The notes beneath the pieces are model-generated. The model was not told the origin of the DNA. It saw nothing but the letters and a program-made list of their open reading frames with translations, and ran no database searches. 38,272 bases of DNA from assembly GCA_903896925.1 (NCBI GenBank), contig CAITZM010000062.1, forward strand, positions 1 through 38,272, written 5' to 3'. Position 1 is the first letter of the stretch, and the number at the start of each line of letters is the position of its first letter. The position numbers and the translations under genes were made by a program. Of this stretch, positions 34,137 through 38,272 are shown piece after piece. This DNA comes from an uncultured Lentisphaerota bacterium (GTDB lineage: Bacteria > Verrucomicrobiota > Kiritimatiellia > CAIQIC01).

Positions 34137-34505
34137 TCACGGCTTGCAGAACAGCCGGCGGCACAGCGTTTCCATGCTCTCGCTGCAAATTCTCTTCAAC
34201 TGCTTCCGGTCGTCGCCGATGCGCGGGGTGTCTTCCAGGTCCGCGAACAGGAGGGCCAGGACCTTGCCGGCCGCACGGGTTCTGAACCGGGTCGCCAACC
34301 GATAATACATCCAGCGCCCGTCCTTCCGGCTCTCCACCAACCGCGCGGAACGCAGGATCGACAGGTGCTTGGATACCGTGGAGGGCGATAGGTCCAATAG
34401 CGCAATGAGCTGGCAGACGCACAGCTCGCCGTTCCTTAGCGCACACAGTGCACGCAATCGTGTTTCATCCGCCAGCGCCTTCAGCTCATCCATGGTGTCT
34501 TGCAT
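34137..34505 (-). CDS. arsR: ArsR-type repressor heading the arsenic/mercury operon
   Basis: A winged-helix repressor of about 122 residues. It has the As(III)-sensing motif ELCVCQL and the recognition helix LSPSTVSKHLSILRSARLVESRKDGRWMYYRL. ATG 34505 has GAGGTGAT directly upstream; ATG 34493 is an alternative. It lies just downstream of a 20-bp palindrome (34518-34537), and should repress its own operon until As(III) binds. First gene of operon A, which continues without large gaps to acr3. Confidence 0.92.
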   Translation of the reverse strand: MQDTMDELKALADETRLRALCALRNGELCVCQLIALLDLSPSTVSKHLSILRSARLVESRKDGRWMYYRLATRFRTRAAGKVLALLFADLEDTPRIGDDRKQLKRICSESMETLCRRLFCKP

Positions 34506-34517
34506 ATCACCTCTGTC

Positions 34518-34537
34518 ATTTCGTCGTGCGACGAAAT
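34518..34537 (-). promoter_or_regulatory. Candidate ArsR operator before operon A
   Basis: ATTTCGTCG (34518-34526) and CGACGAAAT (34529-34537) are perfect 9-bp inverted arms with a 2-base gap, 13 bp upstream of the arsR ATG and next to its ribosome-binding site. Size and place fit an ArsR-family operator. Confidence 0.78.
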
Positions 34538-34572
34538 ATAGCAGGTTCCCGCGCGGCGTCAACCGCGGCGGC

Positions 34573-34995
34573 CTACTGGATCAGGATGTCCGGCTCGATG
34601 ACGAGCTCCGACTTGAGCGACTGGTTGATGGTGGAATACTTCAGGGCCATGTTCAGCGCCCGCTGGACAATTTCCACGGTGCCGCCCTTGACCACCAACT
34701 GGGGCCGGAGGATCACCTTCTTGAACCACGAGGTGCGATCGATAAACTCTTCCACTTCCCCCACCGCCTCGCAGTGCAGCGACACCAGGTTCAACTTGAA
34801 CCGCTCCATGGCCCAGACCACCATCATGAAGTAACAGGTGTTCGAGGCCGCGACAAAGGCATCCTCGGGCGTCAGTACGCCGGCTTTGCCATGCAGGTCG
34901 GGTGGCGCGGAAAATTCCGCAGCCACACCGTTCTGGCACCAGGTGTAGCCCAGGTGCGCCCCGCGCCATTCCACTTTATTTTTATACAGCACCAT
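34573..34995 (-). CDS. OsmC/Ohr-family thiol peroxidase-like protein
   Basis: A 140-residue OsmC-fold protein. It has the two family cysteines: C54 in AFVAASNTCYFMMVV and C75 in VSLHCEAVGEVE. Known members reduce organic hydroperoxides with help from thiols or lipoyl carriers. ATG 34995 has AGGAG upstream. Last gene of operon B; its start overlaps the end of the first DGC gene by 14 bp. It stops 36 bp from the ArsR operator of operon A. Confidence 0.82.
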   Translation of the reverse strand: MVLYKNKVEWRGAHLGYTWCQNGVAAEFSAPPDLHGKAGVLTPEDAFVAASNTCYFMMVVWAMERFKLNLVSLHCEAVGEVEEFIDRTSWFKKVILRPQLVVKGGTVEIVQRALNMALKYSTINQSLKSELVIEPDILIQ

Positions 34996-35422
34996 GTTGG
35001 TTCTCCTGGGCTTGTGCTTGAGCGACGACCCCCTCCACCGCCTGCGCGATGGTCTCCGCGACCGCTTGCACGGCGGCTTCTTCCTCGGCCCCAAAACCAC
35101 GCAGGCGTGTGGGCATGGGGATACCGCGCTGGGCCAGAATATCGGGAATGAGCAGGGCCCGGACGGGCTTGCCCGAGAACAGCTCCGTGGCCTTGGCCGC
35201 ACAGCGTTTCTCGCACCCATCCACCGTGATGGTCGGGTGCCGGGCGGCAAAGCCGCGTTCCTCCTCGCCGCCGGCGATAAACAACGGCAGGCAGATGGCC
35301 ACCGTCTGACCTGACATGAGCGTGTCCAGCACCCGGCGGCAGGCCAGGCGGCAGACCGTCCCCGCAGGCAGTGCTTCGCCGCTGCAAGGAACAAGCCCGA
35401 TTTTTGCAACAGGAGTTCCCAT
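34982..35422 (-). CDS. DGC-domain putative zinc-binding protein
   Basis: A 146-residue protein of the family with the DGC motif: VPCSGEALPAGTVCRLACRR near the start and ITVDGCEKRCAAKATELFSGKP in the middle. Cysteines in these motifs are thought to bind zinc. A helical, Ala/Glu-rich tail follows. No enzyme function is known for the family. ATG 35422 overlaps the stop of the second DGC gene by one base (TGATG), showing coupling. It shares its end with the OsmC start. The frame is open to 35782, but that region overlaps the next gene. Confidence 0.72.
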   Translation of the reverse strand: MGTPVAKIGLVPCSGEALPAGTVCRLACRRVLDTLMSGQTVAICLPLFIAGGEEERGFAARHPTITVDGCEKRCAAKATELFSGKPVRALLIPDILAQRGIPMPTRLRGFGAEEEAAVQAVAETIAQAVEGVVAQAQAQENQHGAV

Positions 35423-35841
35423 CACGTCTGCCCCCCGGCAGCGAGCCGATCGACTATCGCCGCCAGCTCGTTCGCTGCCACCTGGGCCAGCTTGAGACCG
35501 GCTGCATTCAACTGCGCGACCCCTTCGGGCTTGAGCTCCCTGTGGGCCGTATAAAACTGGATGCTTTCCACGGGGTGGTCCACCTTTTTTCCCAGCGCTT
35601 CCACGCTCTTGCGGGCGCAAGCCTTGGGACAGCCATCCAAAGTGATCACGGGGTGTTCCATGACCAAACAGCGGGCATCGGGATCGTTGATGACCAGCAG
35701 CGGCAGGCAGGCTGTCGTGGCCACGCCGGGCCGGACGCGCTCGACCAATTCGAGGGCCGTCTCCCGGGCCAGCGCGCCCCACGTCTTGCCGATGCCGCTG
35801 CAGGCCAGCACCACCACTTGTCTGGAGGCTTTCTCACCCAT
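35422..35841 (-). CDS. DGC-domain putative zinc-binding protein (second copy)
   Basis: A 139-residue paralogue of the preceding gene, with VVLACSGIGKTWGALARETALELVE, then TTACLPLLVINDPDARCLVMEHPVITLDGCPKACARKSVEALG. The cysteines in ACSG, TTAC and LDGCPKAC are the likely metal ligands. Overlaps the GcvH-like gene by 8 bp at its start. The two tandem DGC genes probably arose by duplication and may form a heteromer. Function is unknown. Confidence 0.75.
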   Translation of the reverse strand: MGEKASRQVVVLACSGIGKTWGALARETALELVERVRPGVATTACLPLLVINDPDARCLVMEHPVITLDGCPKACARKSVEALGKKVDHPVESIQFYTAHRELKPEGVAQLNAAGLKLAQVAANELAAIVDRLAAGGQT

Positions 35842-36292
35842 ATAACTTTTTTGCCTCCTGCACTACCTTCGCTTTCAAGGCCTCAAAGTAGGCGTTGGCA
35901 CTGAGCAGTGCGCCGGCGTCTCCTTCCGGATCCGTCAACTCCATGCGGTACAGCCAACCCTTACCGTAGGGATCGTCGTTGATCAGAAAGGGCCGGTCCT
36001 GTAGCGCCGGATTGACTTCCACCACCTTGCCGGTGACGGGTGAAATCAGATCGATCGTCGCTTTGATGGTCTCCATATCCCCCATGGCCTGACCTTGCTT
36101 GAGCTCTGTGCCCGGGGCCACCGTGGTGAGGATGGTGACATCGCCTTTGGATTTTTGCTGAAAATCCGTGAGACCGACCGTGGCCATGCGGCCTTGGATG
36201 GCCGCCCAAAATTCATCCTTGGTATAGAGGCAGTCCGTCTTGGCCCGGAAGATGAACTTGTCGTAGGTCGTTTCCAAAAATCCTTCCATCAT
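35834..36292 (-). CDS. GcvH-like lipoyl carrier protein
   Basis: A 152-residue protein with the H-protein lipoyl motif GDMETIKATIDLISPVTGKVVEVNPAL; K77 is the predicted lipoylated lysine. The following NDDPYGKGWLYRMEL matches H-protein too. No glycine cleavage P, T or L genes are near. It sits between CcdA and two DGC genes, so the lipoyl arm may carry electrons or a sulfur or metal species to these proteins. Similar stand-alone H-like proteins are known from sulfur-oxidising heterodisulfide reductase-like systems. Both adjacent ATG codons have AAGGA upstream. Confidence 0.82.
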   Translation of the reverse strand: MMEGFLETTYDKFIFRAKTDCLYTKDEFWAAIQGRMATVGLTDFQQKSKGDVTILTTVAPGTELKQGQAMGDMETIKATIDLISPVTGKVVEVNPALQDRPFLINDDPYGKGWLYRMELTDPEGDAGALLSANAYFEALKAKVVQEAKKLYG

Positions 36293-36321
36293 CCTGTCCT
36301 TTCAGCTCACTTGTTGCGACA

Positions 36322-37020
36322 TCACGGCGCCGTCCAAACGAGGTACACGCCCCCTAGGAGCACCAACACCCCGCAGACCTTCTTGAGGAGCACGGCCCCT
36401 GAAGATTTCTCGGTCCAGTCGAGATAATGCTGCACCACCTTGGTAAAAGTCCCCGCGAGCACGATGACCGCGCAATGGCCCACGCCGTAGGCCAGCAGCA
36501 GGGAGGCGCCATAGAGCGGGGCGCTGGTCGAAAGCTTGAACGCCACGGCCAGCATCGGGGCCATGTAGGCGAAGGTGCAGGGGCCGAGGGCGAGGCCGAA
36601 CACCAGGCCGAGGATGAAGGCGGCGAGCAGCCCCCTGCGCTTCATGTTCACCTGGCCGGGCCCCGACCACGGCATCGGAATCACGCCGAGCAGGTGCAAC
36701 CCGACCACAAAGAAAATGCCGGCGACGAAGTAATTCCCCCAGCGGCCGATGTCGCCCAACATCCGGCCGGCCGCGGCCGTGAGGACGCCGATGGCCGCGA
36801 TGGTGACCAGAATGCCGACGGCAAACAGCGTCGCGAGGCCAAAGGCGCGGACCGTCGAGACCCGCCCTTGCCCGCTGATAAAGCCGACGATCAACGGCAG
36901 GCTCGCCAGATGGCATGGGCTGAGCAGGATGCTCAACACGCCCCATACAACCGCTGCGCTGAGCGCCAGCGCAGGCGCGCCTTCGACCGCGTGGCTCAAC
37001 CAGGTGAAAAGTTGTTCCAT
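36322..37020 (-). CDS. ccdA: CcdA-type cytochrome c biogenesis/thiol transport membrane protein
   Basis: A 232-residue protein with about six membrane helices. LSPCHLASLPLIVGFISGQG and LGPCTFAYMAPML hold the conserved cysteines of CcdA, which move reducing equivalents across the membrane. ATG 37020 (MEQLFTW) is chosen; an upstream start at 37086 lies in the neighbouring thioredoxin gene. It lies between a secreted thioredoxin-like gene and the GcvH-like gene, so it probably reduces the former. Confidence 0.85.
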   Translation of the reverse strand: MEQLFTWLSHAVEGAPALALSAAVVWGVLSILLSPCHLASLPLIVGFISGQGRVSTVRAFGLATLFAVGILVTIAAIGVLTAAAGRMLGDIGRWGNYFVAGIFFVVGLHLLGVIPMPWSGPGQVNMKRRGLLAAFILGLVFGLALGPCTFAYMAPMLAVAFKLSTSAPLYGASLLLAYGVGHCAVIVLAGTFTKVVQHYLDWTEKSSGAVLLKKVCGVLVLLGGVYLVWTAP

Positions 37021-37034
37021 GCCAGCACCGGTGT

Positions 37035-37448
37035 TCAGCGTTTCGCTTCCGGCTTGGTGGCCACGTCCACGCCCAGGGACTTCCACTTCGCCAGGATATC
37101 GTCCTTCCCCAAAAAGCCTTCATGCCGGAACAGTTCCTTGCCGTCCGCAGCGATGAAGACCTGTGTCGGGATCAGGTTGATCTTGTACTGCTTGCCCGCC
37201 TCCGGATTTTTCCAGACGTCGATGAACTCCACCTGGAATTTGTCCGCGCAGTTCTTCTTCAGGTCCTCCAGGATCGGGGCCATCATCCGGCAGGGGATGC
37301 ATTTCCCAGCGCCGAGGTCCACGAGCTTCGGCAGCGCGGCCTTGGCCCCGGCGACAGGGGGCGCGACGTTCGTCGTCTCCGCAGCAAACGCGGTCACGGC
37401 GAGCCCAAGGAGCGCCATCGCAGCCACCACCAACGGATTTGTTTTCAT
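37035..37448 (-). CDS. Exported thioredoxin-like protein
   Basis: A 137-residue protein. An N-terminal signal peptide (MKTNPLVVAAMALLGLAVTAFA) is followed by a thioredoxin fold with the active site GKCIPCRMMAPIL and the conserved cis-proline in LIPTQVFIAADG. The protein should act outside the cytoplasmic membrane. ATG 37448 gives the signal peptide. It ends 14 bp from the ccdA start, matching a CcdA-thioredoxin relay. Confidence 0.85.
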   Translation of the reverse strand: MKTNPLVVAAMALLGLAVTAFAAETTNVAPPVAGAKAALPKLVDLGAGKCIPCRMMAPILEDLKKNCADKFQVEFIDVWKNPEAGKQYKINLIPTQVFIAADGKELFRHEGFLGKDDILAKWKSLGVDVATKPEAKR

Positions 37449-37482
37449 TATGTTTTCCCCGATCAGTGTTGCTCCCTGCAGG

Positions 37483-37716
37483 TCACACGAGGAGCTTGCT
37501 GATTTCATCCACGCTCAAAACCTTGCCGACACTTTTCACACGGCCATCCACCGCCAGCGCCGGCGTCCGCATGACCCCGAAGGTCATGATTTGACCGAGG
37601 TCGGTGACCTTCACCAGCTCATAGTCGATGCCGAGCGCCTGGGCCGCGGCCTCGGTGTTGGCGGCGAGCGCCCGGCACTTCGGGCAGCCTGTGCCGAGGA
37701 TCTGTAGTTTCTTCAT
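37483..37716 (-). CDS. Small redox-active disulfide protein (thioredoxin_3-like)
   Basis: A 77-residue cytoplasmic thioredoxin-fold protein of the small TM0996/MTH895 type. Active site LGTGCPKCRALAAN, then the short domain ends with VMRTPALAVDGRVKSVGKVLSVDEISKLL. Such proteins usually pair with ArsR regulators and permeases in anaerobes. It lies 30 bp downstream of the second arsR gene, and its end is 34 bp before the exported thioredoxin start. Confidence 0.85.
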   Translation of the reverse strand: MKKLQILGTGCPKCRALAANTEAAAQALGIDYELVKVTDLGQIMTFGVMRTPALAVDGRVKSVGKVLSVDEISKLLV

Positions 37717-37746
37717 GGCTTGACCTCTTGTAAACGGGCCGGCCGC

Positions 37747-38073
37747 TCAGGGCTTCTGGGCCGCCTCGGCCAGGTACGCCTTGCGGGCCGCTTCCTTGTG
37801 CAGTACGCCCACCGTGCATTCCAAGGCCTGCAGGATGCAGGGGCACTCGAGGTGGTGGATGATCCGCAGGCCCGCCCGCCGCTCCGTCACAATCCCGGCC
37901 TGCTTGAGCTGGGCGAGGTGCCGCGAGATGACCGAGGGATCCACCCGGGCGAGGAACCGCAGGTCCGTCACGCACCGGTCCCCCCGGCTGAGCTCCTCCA
38001 CCATCATCAGGCGCGTGGGGTTGGCCAGCGCCTTCAGGATCTTGGCCCGTGCCATGGCATCGTCACGTTTCAT
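37747..38073 (-). CDS. ArsR-family regulator of operon B
   Basis: A 108-residue winged-helix protein (MKRDDAMARAKILKALANPTRLMMVEEL, then DPSVISRHLAQLKQAGIV). It lacks the ELCVC site of the other ArsR. Cysteines are in DRCVTDLRFL and in the C-terminal ECPCILQALEC, so it may sense a different metal or a redox change. ATG 38073 chosen, with the operator palindrome just upstream; an open frame to 38268 is not credible. Heads operon B. Confidence 0.88.
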   Translation of the reverse strand: MKRDDAMARAKILKALANPTRLMMVEELSRGDRCVTDLRFLARVDPSVISRHLAQLKQAGIVTERRAGLRIIHHLECPCILQALECTVGVLHKEAARKAYLAEAAQKP

Positions 38074-38081
38074 GGCCGGAA

Positions 38082-38105
38082 CTATATGCATATGTGTGCA
38101 TATAG
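38082..38105 (-). promoter_or_regulatory. Candidate operator for the second ArsR regulator
   Basis: CTATATGCA (38082-38090) and TGCATATAG (38097-38105) are perfect 9-bp inverted arms with a 6-base gap, 9 bp upstream of the ATG. This AT-rich palindrome in a GC-rich region is likely bound by the regulator and overlaps the promoter. Confidence 0.78.
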
Positions 38106-38149
38106 TCAATTTGCTTGTGCGCTGCTTTTCGGACTGTCGCGCCACTTTG

Positions 38150-38184
38150 AAAATGTCCCCTTGAAACTCTTTTAGAATGTCCCC
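38150..38184 (+). repeat. Direct repeat near a possible insertion sequence end
   Basis: Two copies of (G/A)AATGTCCCC lie at 38151-38160 and 38175-38184. Such repeats are found at the ends of several transposon families. They stand just before the frame at 38234. The element boundary cannot be set since the rest is outside the window. Confidence 0.35.
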
Positions 38185-38233
38185 ATAGCCGGCGCCCGCA
38201 GAAAGGCGGGCAGACGCGATGGAGAGGATCGAA

Positions 38234-38272
38234 ATGAACACAAGGGAACGACGCTGCATGACGATCATGACA
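38234..38272 (+). CDS. Start of a possible transposase (cut by window end)
   Basis: Thirteen codons (MNTRERRCMTIMT) open to the window edge, with GGAGAGG upstream of the ATG. The start resembles the N-terminus of ISNCY-type transposases (pattern M-x-x-R-E-R-R). Only 39 bases are visible, so the call is weak. Confidence 0.3.
   Translation, partial: MNTRERRCMTIMT

Overview
The window looks like chromosome of an anaerobic, GC-rich member of the Verrucomicrobiota/Kiritimatiellota group. This is inferred from gene content: a membrane-anchored Ser/Thr kinase next to its ECF sigma factor, a bacterial V/A-type ATPase operon, palindromic intergenic repeats, and hgcAB, which is known only from anaerobes. 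No rRNA or other phylogenetic marker is present, so the assignment is tentative.

Region 1 (1-816) holds the 3' end of an unrecognised gene. Region 2 (817-15624) is an integrated element of about 14.8 kb. A 69-bp direct repeat marks its ends: a truncated 3' piece of tRNA-Met at 817-885 and the intact tRNA-Met(CAT) at 15558-15633. Its left part has a tyrosine recombinase, a basic hypothetical protein, a small Xre regulator, a primase-like protein, an SF3-type helicase and a protein resembling terminase small subunits, a layout like phage satellites. An IS21-family insertion with matched 50-bp ends and a 6-bp target duplication (CGAACT) sits in the middle. The right part carries a kinase/ECF sigma pair and five unrecognised, mostly lower-GC genes.

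Region 3 (15634-25940) has a membrane protein, a family 9 glycosyltransferase and a complete V/A-type ATPase operon in the order K-F-E-A-B-D-H-C-I. Most junctions overlap. A class II aldolase-family gene converges on its last gene with a 50-bp overlap.

Region 4 (27239-38105) is the most interesting part: two leftward operons, each headed by an ArsR-family gene with a palindromic operator. Operon A (34505 to 27299) reads arsR, a small CXXC carboxymuconolactone-decarboxylase-like protein, a Cys-rich membrane thioredoxin-like protein, a CcdA/DsbD-like membrane protein, hgcA, hgcB, arsD, an arsA-arsC fusion and acr3. hgcAB encode the corrinoid protein and ferredoxin of mercury methylation. They lie inside an arsenic-resistance operon, and hgcA overlaps the preceding stop codon (ATGA). 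Operon B (38073 to 34573) reads arsR, two thioredoxin-like proteins, CcdA, a GcvH-like lipoyl carrier, two DGC-domain zinc-binding proteins and an OsmC-like protein. It looks like an undescribed thiol-relay system next to operon A. The window ends at what may be the edge of another insertion sequence.
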